Source: Sipunculus nudus (lineage: Eukaryota; Annelida; Sipuncula; Golfingiida; Sipunculidae). From it: a stretch of 64,000 nucleotides of DNA. Below are positions 25,091 to 36,166 of this stretch, piece after piece. A program made the translations under genes and the position numbers. The stretch spans positions 44,765,676 through 44,829,675 of the forward strand of contig CM049311.1 of NCBI GenBank assembly GCA_026874595.1. The letters run 5' to 3'. The notes under the pieces were generated by a model. It saw only the letters and a program-made list of their open reading frames with translations. It was not told the DNA's origin and made no database searches. How positions within the stretch are numbered: the first letter of the stretch is position 1; each line of letters opens with the position of its first letter.

Positions 25091-26250
25091 ATATATTACC
25101 TTTTCAGCGTCTCCGACTGACATATTCAACTATATATATATACGATTAATATATATATTTATATATTGATACTTATTTATATATATACTTAATTATATTT
25201 CAAATAATTATAATATTATAAAAGAAAATAAGATATTTTGTGAATTCTAAGTTAGGTTTGGATATAACATTTTTTAATAAATTGATTCAAAGTTTTTAAT
25301 TCTATTTAATAATATATTTCATTTGCAATATTATAATACTATTTTCTGAAAAGTGGGGGGGGGGGATAATTACATACCCCCCATCCCCCCCCCCCCCTAT
25401 ATTGAGGCCCCTGGACTGGAACATAAATGATTATGCCATCTCCAGTTGCTATCTTAATACGTGTACATGCTCCTGTCATGGTATGATGTGCTCATAAGAT
25501 TACCACAGCAAGGGTGAAGCTGTAAACATCATCTCACTTTATTTCACATTTGATCATTTACACGTTGTGAAGCTGCATATTATTTGCTCGACCGAGGGGT
25601 CATTACATTGATTTAATAGCTGCCGATTACCCATGCATCCCTGATCTCACCACGCAATGGGTCACTTTGCTGTAGTAGGCTGTTTGATATTAATAATTAC
25701 CTTTGCTCAATATATCTCAAATTGATATGCTCAGTGTCAATATGTGCTTGCTCTGTAGTTATTTGTACCGTGCCACCGAGCACAAACTCCTCGGGATTCG
25801 TTTAGCCTCAGGTGCCATCAACATCATAGCAAATCAAACCTTACATCCATCACCAAAGAAAGTTTATTTAAGGCTAAAGCTGCATCACCTATAAAAACGA
25901 ATACTCCCAGGTTTGTAGCCATTACAATCTTTGCATTATCAACTTAGTCATTATCTTTGAGATTATCAGATTGGGACAGTTGAACCAGGATAATTTTAGA
26001 CTATGCCACCAGGGGGCAGCACACATACTCCAAGGCAGGAATTTACGCTCTCTGAGAAATTCAAGTCTACTGACTGAGTGAATAAGGGAAAAAGAGCATA
26101 CATGCACTTGTAAAAGAATTTAAGTGTATTTATATCAGAGTATATGAAGATTGTTTCATCGATCAACTTGAAAACAATATTTTTCACCAAATATAGGGGC
26201 CAAAATGGAGAATCACTCTTGAGAAAAGAGCATTAATTTATTTTACGAAA
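25091..26250. other. Unassigned intron sequence with opposed G and C tracts
   Basis: 25130-25340 is AT-rich. A G tract at about 25356-25365 and C tracts at about 25376-25396 lie close enough to pair. 25400-26250 contains no recognised repeat, exon or RNA. Confidence 0.5.
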
Positions 26251-27671
26251 ACGGAAAGGTAGGATGTGCCACCTGTCTGGCTTACGAGAAAAGTTTTCCA
26301 TGATGGATAGACATGCCAAATTTAAGATCAATACCTTGAACAACCCCGGAGATATGAGCAATTTTCACCCAAAGCACTTGTACAGATGGAAGCCATGGCA
26401 AAATGATTGCAGATGTCTCTACCAGTCTTGAGTACAAGATGGAGGAGTCCAAGATCTATGGATATGCACAATTTCAATTTATTCTACAAAAACAGAAATG
26501 TAGGTGGCGCCACCTGTCTGGTTTATGAGAAACCTTTCCAATATGGATGGACATGCCAAAATTCAGACCAATACCTTGACCCACTCCAGAGATATGAGCA
26601 ATTTTCACCAAAAGCACATGTACAGATGGACACCACTACAAAACTATTGCAGATAGTGCCACCAGTCTTGAGTACACGATGGAAGAGTCCAAGATCTATG
26701 GATATGCACAATTTCAGGTCAATAGGGCAAATCACTCCTCAGAAAAGGGTATTAATTTATTCTTCAAAAAGGGAAGGTAGGTGGCGCCACCTGTCCATAT
26801 ATGGGAAAACTTTCCAAGATGGATGGACATGCCAGATTTCAGACCAATACCTTGAACCACTCCAGAGATTTGAGCAATTTTCACTAATAGCAAAAGTACG
26901 GATGGACGCCAAAAATTATGAATGCAGATAGCACCACCAGTCTTGAATACAAGATGGAGGTATCCAGGATTAATAGACAGTACTGTCAAGTGGTATTTAA
27001 AAGGTGCGAAAACAAGAAAAGGACAGAAGGTGGCACCACCTGTCTTCCGCAAAAGACAAAGCTATCCAAGATCTTCAGTCAATTTGATTTTTGGACCAAA
27101 CCATGCATCCCTCATTGAGATATTGATGATTTTGTGCGATTTTCAAGGTCAAGGCCACTCTCACAGGAAAGGTCATGACCCCAATTTCAATATACATCAT
27201 CCCATAACCCATGTCTATGTATATGCATAATATGAAAGAAATCTGTCCATTAGTTTTGGACTCATAATGCTCAAAGTACTGTTAAGAGGCAATGAAGGGG
27301 TAGTAAACGGCACAAAAACAAGAAAAGGATAACAGGTGGCGCCACCAGTTTCTGGTACATGACAACACTATCCAAGATCTTCAGTCAAGTTGCTGTTTGG
27401 ATCAATCCGTGCAAGATTTCATGAGATATATAAGAATTTGTGTGATTTTCCCCCAAAAATTGACCTATTCAAGGTCACTCTCTTAGTAAAGGTCATGACC
27501 CCAATTTTAGATAGGCTTCGTCCTCTCACCTTTATCTATGCACATGTCAAGTTTGGTAAAGAATCATAAAATATTTTTTGAGTTAATGCGTCCAAACGAA
27601 ATCTCTGCAGCGGCTGCGACAGTGGCGCAACCATGCTTAAACCATAGTATCCCAATTTTGTCTGGGGATAC
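26251..27671 (+). mobile_element. Family-f-type tandem-unit element, 3' portion
   Basis: Units of about 280 bp (26250, 26500 and 26775) with GGTGGCGCCACC or variants, 'gaaaacctttccaagatggatggacatgcc', then a distinct segment 27110-27660 shared with 31260-31849 and 58046-58961. Ends in a hairpin with GTATCCC and GGGGATAC arms (27647-27671). The 5' end was not located. Confidence 0.6.
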
Positions 27672-28583
27672 AATAATCACAGTTTGTATATGACTATTAA
27701 ATGCATGATCTGTACATGAATATGTTGTACATGTACATAAAATCTAATATAATACAATAAACATGTTCTTGCAGCTGTTCGTGGTCTTTATTTATTATCC
27801 CTCAGTTATCAACCAAGGTCAACCTGTCTAATAATACACCTCACTATTAAGGGTAAAATGACTGAGTCCCTTGACTGTCCGCTTTAGACAGGTTTCACTG
27901 TATATGTAGGGTTTGCTTGATGGAACAGCCAGACCATGTGATCTCATAGTAAAGCTACATGTTTGATTCAATGTCACTTACTGGCAATGCAAGGATTAAC
28001 TTATGTGAAACATGGGACCAGTGGGCCATGGTTCTCAGATGAAATTGATTTTGAGAATATTTTTATTATATAACATTGGGTCATAACACTCACTTGCTGA
28101 CTAGCATTACATTATAGGTCTTGACCTGACACCTAAGTTAACAACAGGGTTCTTCCTTAAGTGATGGGTCACACATATGTGAAGACTGAATCCAGTCATG
28201 ACAGGTCTGTACAGATTGCACAAAATCAAGATCAAGGTCACCAGTTTTCAAAAGCCTTTAAGATTTTGGTTAAAACAACTTATGTGTTAAATTTCAGAAA
28301 CACATATGCAATGCTTCAAATTATATTGCAACACAAAAGAAGAAGCAAAATATGGCTGATTTGACCATTAAGATAAAGGCCAAGGTCACAAGTTTTCAAG
28401 TCCTCTGTGAACTTGTTTGAAGCATTTTGTCTCCTGTCTTTCCCTAAAGAAAATACGCAGTTTTTCTTCATAAAATCGAAACAAAAAAACCTTGGTGTGT
28501 ATTATACATAGAAGCATAATTTCTAAACTATTTTCCTGCTGCACTGAACATTGTTTGGACAGTTGGAAGGCAGGAGGACACAA
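27672..28583. other. Intron sequence with a pogo-like terminal remnant
   Basis: 27830-27900 ends GGTTTCACTG followed by TA; read in reverse it begins CAGTGAAACCTGTCTAAAGC, a pogo/Tigger-style end. A degraded family-a start may lie at 28008-28042. 28140-28580 shows no recognised gene. Confidence 0.45.
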
Positions 28584-28659
28584 ACAAGGGACCCATGGGT
28601 CACTGTGCTAAGCTGAAGTTGACCTTGAAGGTAAAAATCCATATAAATCTATATAAAAA

Positions 28660-31600
28660 CTAGACATTTCTTGGCAACGCAGGTGCCAGAGTATCCCCAG
28701 ACATAGTAGGCCCCCACCCCCTTTATAAATAGACCCCCATTTTTAGCAGCATATACTGACACTTGGCATATTTATTGTTCCTTCCATCTAACAATCCACA
28801 ATCTTGTTGAAGATGTTTGTCCTGTGACCTTAATCTTTTTAAAGATGTGTCCTGTGACCTTGACCTTTGACCTCATGACCCCAAAATCAATTCTGGTCTT
28901 GCTTTTCCAATGGGACATATGGAAGATAAGTTTGAAATCAAAACATCAATAAAGCAGGAATTATCACCCAGAAACTAATTTTTGGACAGATGGCTCCTGT
29001 GATCTTCACCTTTGGCCTTGTGACCTCAAAATTGATAGTGTTCTTCCTCTCTTGGCAGGAGAACTATATGTGCAAGATGAAAGATCTGAGATGAAATGTT
29101 TGGCTGAAAATGCATCCACATCTTTTTAAAGATGTGTCCTGTGACCTTGACCTTTGACCTCATGACCCCAAAATCAATTTGGGTCTTGCTTTTCCAATGG
29201 GACATATAGAAGTCAAGTTTGAAATCCATACATCAATAAAAGCAGGAATTATCATCCAGAAACTAATTTTTGGACGGATGGCTCCTGTGACCTTCACCTT
29301 TGACCTTGCGACCTCAAAATTGATAGTGTTCTTCCTCTCTTGGCAGGAGAACTATATGTGCAAGATGAAAGATCTGAGATGAAATGTTTGGCTGAAAATG
29401 CATCCACATCTTTTTAAAGATGTGTCCTGTGACCTTGACCTTTGACCTCATGACCCCAAAATCAATTTGGGTCTTGCTTTTCCAATGGGACATATACAAG
29501 TCAAGTTTGAAATCCATACATCAATAAAAGCAGGAGTTATCATCCAGAAACTAATTTTTGGACAGATGGCTCCTGTGACCTTCACCTTTGACCTTGTGAC
29601 CTCAAAATTGATAGGGGTCTTCCACTCTTGGAAGGTGAACTATATGTGCAAGATGAAAGATCTGAGATGAAATGTTTGGCTGAAAATGCATCCACAATCT
29701 TTTTAAAGAGGTTTCCTGTGACCTTGACCTTTGACCTCATGACCCCAAAAATCAATTTAGGTCTTGCCTTTTCAATAGGACATATACAAGTCAAGTTTGA
29801 AATCCATACATCAATAAAAGCAGGAATTATCATCCAGAAACTAAATTTTGGACTGATGGCTCCTGTGACCTTCACCTTTGACCTTGTGACCTCAAAATTG
29901 ATAGGGGTCTTCCTCTCTTGGCAGGTGAACTATATGTGCAAGATGAAAGATCTGAGATGAATTGTTTGGCTGAAAATGCATCCACAATTTTTTTAAAGAG
30001 GTTTCCTGTGACCTTGACCTTTGACCTCATGACCCCAAAATCAATTCAGGTCTTGCTTTTCCAATGGGTCAAATACAAGTCGAGTTTGAAATCCATACAT
30101 CAATAAAAGAAGGAATTATCATCCAGAAACTAATTTTTGGACAGATGGCTCCTGTGACCTTCACCTTTGACCTTGTGACCTCAAAATTGATAGGGTTCTT
30201 CCTCTCTTGGCAGGTGAACTATATGTGCAAGATGAAAGATCTGAGATGAAATGTTTGGCTGAAAATGCATCCACATCTTTTTAAAGGTGTGTCCTGTGAC
30301 CTTGACCTTTGACCTCATAACCTCAAAATCAATTTGGGTCTTGCTTTCCTAATGGGACATATATAAGTCAAGTTTGAAATCCATACATCAATGAAAGCAG
30401 GAATTATCATCCAGAAACTAATTTTTGGACGGATGGCTCCTGTGACCTTCACCTTTGACCTTGTGACCTCAAAATTGATAGGGGTCTCCCACTCTTGGCA
30501 GGTGAATTATATGTGCAAGATGAAAGATCTGAGATTAATTGTTTGGCTGAAAATGCATCCACAATCTTTTTAAAGAGGTTTCCTGTGACCTTGACACTTG
30601 ACCTCATGACCCCAAAATCAATTTAGGTCTTGCTTTTCCAATGGGACATATACAAGTCAAGTTTGAAATCCAAACATCAATAAAAGCAGGAATTATCATC
30701 CAGAAACTAATTTTTGGACAGATGGCTCCTGTGACCTTCACCTTTGACCTTGTGACCTCAAAACTGATAGGGGTCTTCCTCTATTGGCAGATGACTTACA
30801 TGTGCAAGATGAAAGGTCTGAGATGAAATGTTTGGCTTAAAATGCATCCACAGTATCTTTAAAAATGCCCGTCCTGTGACCTTGACCTTTGACCTCATGA
30901 CCCCAAAATCAATTGGAGTCTTGCTTTTTCAATGGGACATATATAAGTCAAGTTTAAAACCAATACATCAATAAAAGCAGGAATTATCATCCAGAAACTA
31001 ATTTTTGGACAGATAACTTCTGTGGCCTTGACCTTTGACCTTGTGACCCCAAAATTTATATGGATCATCCACTATTGGCAAGTGAGCTATATATTAAAGA
31101 TGGAAGACCTAGGATGAAAGTTTGGCTTAAAATGCATCCACAGTATTTTTTAAAATGCCAGTCCAGTGACCTTGACCTTTGACCTCATGACCCTAGAACC
31201 TATAGGGTTCTTACTTTAGTGGTGGGCCATACATAAGTCATGTTTGAAATCCATATGGCTATCAACACTGGAGATATCATAAGAGGTGTGTGATTTTCAC
31301 CATATATGGCAATATTCAAGGTCAAGGCCACTATCATAGGAAAGGTCATGACCCCAATTTAAATAAGCATCATCCCATAACCCATACCTATGTATATGCA
31401 TAATATAAAAGAAATCTGTCCATTAGTTTTTTGACTTACAATGCTCACAGTACTGTAAGGTGGCAATTTTGGGGGTATTAAATGGCACGGAAACAAGTAA
31501 AGAATAATAGGTGGCGCCACCAGTTTCTGGAATATGACAACCCTATCCATGATCTTCCATCAACTTGATTTTGGGATAAATCCATGCAAGATTTTTTTAG

Positions 31601-31849
31601 ATATTAAAGAATTTGTGTGATTTTCCCCAAAATTGGACCTATTCAAGGTCAATGACACTCTCCTAGTAAAGGTCATGACCTCATTTTAAATAGGCGTCGT
31701 CCTCTTACCCATATATATACATATACCAAGTTTGGTAAAGTTCTGTGAAATATTTTTTGGGTTATCGTGCCAACAAGATTTATATGCGGCGGCGGTGGCG
31801 GGGGGACCGGTATGAAAACACAGTATCCCCCGACTTTGTCTGGGGATAC
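28660..31849 (+). mobile_element. Family-f hairpin element with an eight-unit array
   Basis: Starts CTAGACATTTCTTGGCAACG, followed within 40 bp by AGTATCCCCAGAC, which matches one arm of the family's 3' hairpin. Ends with GTATCCCC...GGGGATAC (31822-31849). Same two ends as 57059-58961. The interior is the array at 28840-31200, then a 31260-31800 segment with GGTGGCGCCACC at 31510. Confidence 0.8.
28840..31200 (+). repeat. Tandem array, about 8 units of about 288 bp, rich in nuclear-receptor half-sites
   Basis: Each unit has two diverged halves: one with GTGACCTTGACCTTTGACCT then CATGACC, the other with GTGACCTTCACCTTTGACCT then TGTGACC. Also 'caagtttgaaatccatacatcaataaaagcagg' and 'ctatatgtgcaagatgaaagatctgag'. 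First-half occurrences lie near 28853, 29140, 29427, 29716, 30008, 30295, 30585 (one change), 30875 and 31167. The 60-110 codon ORFs on both strands are repeat echoes. Confidence 0.95.
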
Positions 31850-33142
31850 AATTATATCAACAGTGCTCACAGGAAACAAACGTGCCATGGTCAAAGTTGG
31901 GCAAAATTTAAGGTACTAATTTTATATTTATACCAATAACTTATAAAATTTGAAAAATTCAGAACTAATTTTCAGTATTCAATTGAATCTTGATTAAATA
32001 ATGTTACATCCCTGACAAAAATCTCTAGCTTCAGCAATCCTCTTGTTAAGGGAGTAAATATATTTCTTGATTTTTTTTTTAATGCATTATGTTTGGGCCC
32101 ATAACTTAAAACAATTACGCAATACTGACATCATTTCTTGCATGTGCATAGAGAATGTATAGGAAAATATTTATATTATATATGATTAAAGTCAGATCAG
32201 TGGTTTTGATATTAGGCAGTCTTGAAGTGTAACAATGGGTTTTTAATATAAAATGAAGTTTTTCATTAATATCTCGAAGGTATTAAGTCCTAGTGACCAA
32301 ATTCTTGGCATGGTTAGGGGATTTAGGAGACATCTAATTGTATGCCAAATTTTAGGAACTGAGAGCTGAAGCTGGGGAGCTGAGCTCTTGCAAACTGCAT
32401 AACACTAGCTTGATGTAAACAATATGTTACATAGTGCTTGAAAACTTGAATAAAATCTACAGTTTTTGATCAACTGGTTTCAAATTTTTGGTGTTAACAG
32501 ACAAAATGCTAACAAAATCATGCTGTGAAAAGTAAATCCACGGTACTTACAGGATAAAACCTGCCATGATCAAAGTTGGGCAAAATTTAAGGTACCAATT
32601 TTTTATTTTTGTTAATATTTTAAAAAATTTAAAAGATTTTGATCTAATTTTGGGTATACAATTTAATTTTGATTAATTTAAGTTATATTACTGGAAAAAA
32701 AGTCCATAGCTTTAACATGTTTTGTGTTAAGTGATCAAATATCTTTCCTGATTTTTTACAAAATGCATTGTTTGGGCCCATAACTTTTTTAAATTATATA
32801 ATACAGACATAATTTCTGGCATGTACATAGGAACTATATAGAGGAATATTTAGGGTAAATATGAGGAAAAACAGATGAGTGGTTTTGATATGAGGCAGTC
32901 CTAAAGTGTGAAAATAGGTTTTTAATAAAAAATTGAGGTTTTTCCTTAATTTCTCAATGGAATGAAGTCGCAAAGACCCAGTTTTCGGCTTGGTAGGAGA
33001 TCTTAGGGACATCTGACATTATGCCGAATTTTGGATTCCTAGGTCTAACGGTTTCAAAACGTGCCTCATCGACGGACAGACGGACAGACGACGGACAATG
33101 GACCAAGACTAAAGCTCAGATGACTTATAGTCAGCTGAGCTA

Positions 33143-33275
33143 AAAATGAGGTCAATTTCTGCAGGCATTGCGAAAAAAAGTCTGTAAAACTGTTTGATAT
33201 CAGAATGACAGAATAACAGAATGACGGACATGGGTAAAACTATATGCCCCAGCCACTTTGTGGAGGGAGTATAAA
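33143..33275 (+). mobile_element. Family-c 3' end remnant with hairpin
   Basis: Contains 'tctgcaggcattgcgaaaaaaagtc' and 'gacggacatgggtaaaactat', as at 48841-48940, then a hairpin at 33242-33272 (TATGCCCC, GCCAC-TTT-GTGG). The 5' part of this copy was not found. Confidence 0.7.
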
Positions 33276-33733
33276 ATTCCCTCCGACTCTTCTCTGACTA
33301 GTCCCTGACTCTTCCCAGACTATTCCTTGACACCTACCCAACTCTTCTCTGACTATTCCATGGCTTTTACCTGACTATTCTATGGCTTTTACCTGCTTTT
33401 CATAACAAACCTGCCAAATTCAAATTTGTCTAAAAATGTCATTTCACTGCTAACCCTTACCAAATCCTTTCTTGAAAATTGTAACTGGAATGCTGCAAAG
33501 CAAAGTAACCTGAAACTAGAAATTTGGAATTGACAATGTACTCTTCAAAGATCATAACGTTCTGATATCAAGCATTGATCATGTGTATAATTTTATCATG
33601 TGAACAATAACAACAAATGGCTTCAAAGGATCAAAGTAACTGTGCTGTGATCTGCCTTTGTAGTTTGTTACCTGTGCAGATTCCTGTCCTTGTATAAAAT
33701 GTTTTACTAGTACTATATATTAGTTAGTAAATA
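33276..33733. other. Unassigned sequence with a degenerate CTGACTATTCC repeat
   Basis: 33280-33395 repeats 'tctctgactattcc' loosely; the rest shows nothing recognisable. Confidence 0.4.
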
Positions 33734-34581
33734 ACAAGGGACCTATGGGTCATGGTGCTTAGCTGAATTTGTCTATGATATAAATTTATCAAATCCTGGA
33801 AAACAGAAAAGTTTAGTCTTTTTTATTGTTGCACCTGTAGATCCAAAAGCTACAACCACTTGGGGATATTTTTAATAAATCAGTCCCTCATGTAAGTCTC
33901 CTGTCTTCCTTGAACAGTGATGTTGCTTAGCCACCCACAATGATTATACCAGTCTGTTAACCAGAGGGCTGTCTCCCCATCTTTGGACGGGCTGTAATAA
34001 ATTTTGGACAAGTGAAGGTCACCTGAGATGGCCCATGGACCTTCATGTCATTCTACATTTGACACCCCATAACAATTTTGTAATGTGTTCTATGATCATA
34101 TGGATTAAACAAGTATAAATGTTTCAGTTGACAAATTTTAACTGGAAAGATTTCATCCGTTTCAAGATCATCTTTGAGTGATAATAGGGGATATAATTGA
34201 CCTGTGAGCAATAATGGGTGACTTAACACATACTAAATTAATGGTAAATTGACAGTTCTTTTACACTGATGGTCTTCAGTGATATGGCCATTTCAGTGTT
34301 CTTGACAATAAGAATTAGTTTACATTATAACAATTTTTTTTAATTATAACATTAAATTTATCTGCATTTGTGAAGAAGTTTATTAAGAATCACTTACACT
34401 GGTATCTTTTTATACAGGACATCAATATGGCAGGGAAGTAATAATATCAAGATATTACAGAAGATGAAACCCTAGTATAATTTAAATGAATTATAAAACT
34501 GAACCAGTTTAACAAACCTAATAAGATATAGGCTATTTTTCAAGGTTTTATTTTATTATTTATTATTAATATGTATCAAAT

Positions 34582-34617
<36 letters not shown>

Positions 34618-34860
34618 TATATATATATACATATACATATACATTCTCTCGAACTGTAAGTCTATACATATGCACGGTGGCCTCCTTTATCAATGGACTT
34701 TCGAGAATCCCAGAATTTTGTTTCTGGCTAACACCCTGAATTGAACATTCTGAGGCAGAGGAATAATGAATACATGTTTGTATTAGATCCCAATTTTTTA
34801 TCATATTATTTTTTTGTCAATTCTTAAAATAAAATTTAAAATTTATTACATAACAAGGTC
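33734..34860 (+). mobile_element. Diverged family-a start followed by unassigned sequence
   Basis: Starts ACAAGGGACCTATGGGTCAT then GCTTAGCTGA. No matching end could be assigned. A CA/TA microsatellite lies at 34585-34640. No gene seen in 33800-34860. Confidence 0.45.
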
Positions 34861-35360
34861 TATAGGAATTTTTGTACAAGAACCAATAACAAAAACATCA
34901 CTGCTGAAATACTGGCATGGGTGCACACAACACAAAAATGATTGTTGGTAGTGCCATCAGTCTTGTATACAATGAAGCTGCCAATGATGTATACAAAAAT
35001 TAGTATCCTTTTTTTTTTCGCCCAAATGACTAAGTTCAGCTTTCTGTTACTGGACCAAAATTCACCAAACTGGAACAATTTTTGAACAAACTTGAGAGAG
35101 ATTGTTTCAGAGATTATCCCTATGAAATATTGAAAAATTTAGCTGGACAGTTTCAGAGAATTTTTTTAAAGTGTTTTTGCTTTTTCCTTATAAAATCTAA
35201 GTAAATGCAAATAGCACAAAAATAACCAAATTCTGATTAAGTTTTTTAGATGACATATTTTTTGCATTAAATTTGGTGATGCTAGCTCCTGCCGATTTTG
35301 AGACAGTATTGGTTAACGTACAGACGCCAGATGCCAGACAACACCACACCATCACATAAG
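34861..35360. repeat. Fragment of a tandem-unit repeat also present at 59940-60320
   Basis: Shares 'acatcactgctgaaatactggcatgggtgcacacaacacaaaaa' with 59950-60000, followed by the 'gccatcagtcttgtatac' motif. Ends with 'taacgtacagacgccagatgcc...cataagctcac', which looks like an element tail. Confidence 0.55.
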
Positions 35361-35753
35361 CTCACAGGTTTGCTAACAAAAGACCTAGGGTCATGGCTGA
35401 AATTTATTTTGAGAAAACTGTTTAAAATCCTAGCAGTTGTGTTGACCATGCACTTTTACGGACTACGTGAAAGATGCAGGAGTCTCTCATGATTATATAT
35501 TTGTTAAAGTATCAGTATTCCAAATATGTTTACATAAAATACTCACTGTGAATGTATGAAACTCTATAAATGACAGAATAAGATAGAAAGTGGAGATGAG
35601 CTGAAGAGGAAACTACATGTTTTAGTATATTAACTGAAATTAAACACAGTAAAAAATTTCCATTTTAGAATCAGTCTACTAAATTTGATAAGCATGTTAA
35701 AACAAGCCTATTAGGTATACATTGTACCGTGTAATAAAGTAAACCTGTCATAC
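35361..35753. other. Unique intron sequence downstream of the ankyrin exon
   Basis: No repeat or coding signal recognised other than the donor at 35753. Confidence 0.5.
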
Positions 35754-35898
35754 CGATAAATTTTTCAGTTGCATGTTTGCAAAATTTTCTGCAAGCACCC
35801 GGCAAGCATCTTCCTGGCCCCAGTGTGCCGCCGCGTGTAAAGGGCTCCAGCCATCAAAGTCTTGTGCATCTATGTTAGCCCCAGCTTGTATCAGCAAG
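35754..35898 (-). CDS. Internal exon of PPP1R12/MYPT-like myosin phosphatase targeting subunit (C-terminal ankyrin repeats)
   Basis: Internal 145-nt exon, one base completing a codon plus 48 codons. Seen: an acceptor preceded by TTTTATTTCAG at 35899-35909 and a donor GTATGA at 35753-35748 (minus strand). The peptide starts LLIQAGANIDAQDFDG and contains the ankyrin core DGWSPLHAAAHWGQEDACRV, then ends in LKNLS. Known: this closely matches the last ankyrin repeats of PPP1R12A/B (MYPT1/2), where DGWTPLHAAAHWGKEEACR is a hallmark. The ankyrin domain binds the PP1 beta/delta catalytic subunit and directs it to phosphorylated myosin light chain on actomyosin. The exon ends in phase 0 and the next exon (19053-19127) starts in phase 0 at the residues expected in the family. 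The paralogue (12A, 12B or 12C) cannot be told from 48 residues, so no symbol is given. No stop or frameshift. Confidence 0.9.
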
Positions 35899-36166
35899 CT
35901 GAAATAAAATAATACATCAGCTGCATGTGGTATCAGGGAGTAAACAAAAGGAGTCGTAATCATGGGGCTCAGCTGAAAGTGACCCATCTGTACCCATGAA
36001 GACTAACTTGATGGAGAGTTTGCACTTTGTGTACATGTTTTCACTGCACAGAGGGTGGGCTGGGCAGGTGGTGTAGAGCAAGGGGAGGTAATAGCCCTGC
36101 AGGGGCTTTAGTATTTTGTATACTATAATGCTTAGAATAAAAACATGATTATATGTACCGATAGAC
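35899..36166. other. Unique intron sequence upstream of the ankyrin exon
   Basis: Contains the acceptor tract at 35899-35909. A faint family-a-like start ('ggggctcagctgaaagtgaccc', about 35965) may be chance. Confidence 0.4.

Larger units (their letters stand above)
28584..33142 (+). mobile_element. Family-a element interrupted by a large family-f element
   Basis: Starts ACAAGGGACCCATGGGTCAC and ends CAGCTGAGCTA. Own sequence is 28584-28659 and 31850-33142. The second part begins 'attatatcaacagtgctcacaggaaacaaacg', as at 3195, and runs to a microsatellite at 33072-33097. Confidence 0.7.

Noticed and set aside
26407-26931. 174-codon ORF containing repeated MDMHNF and QFSPKAHVQM phrases
   Set aside because: Spans two diverged tandem units of the family-f core, so the repeats in the peptide are repeats in the DNA.
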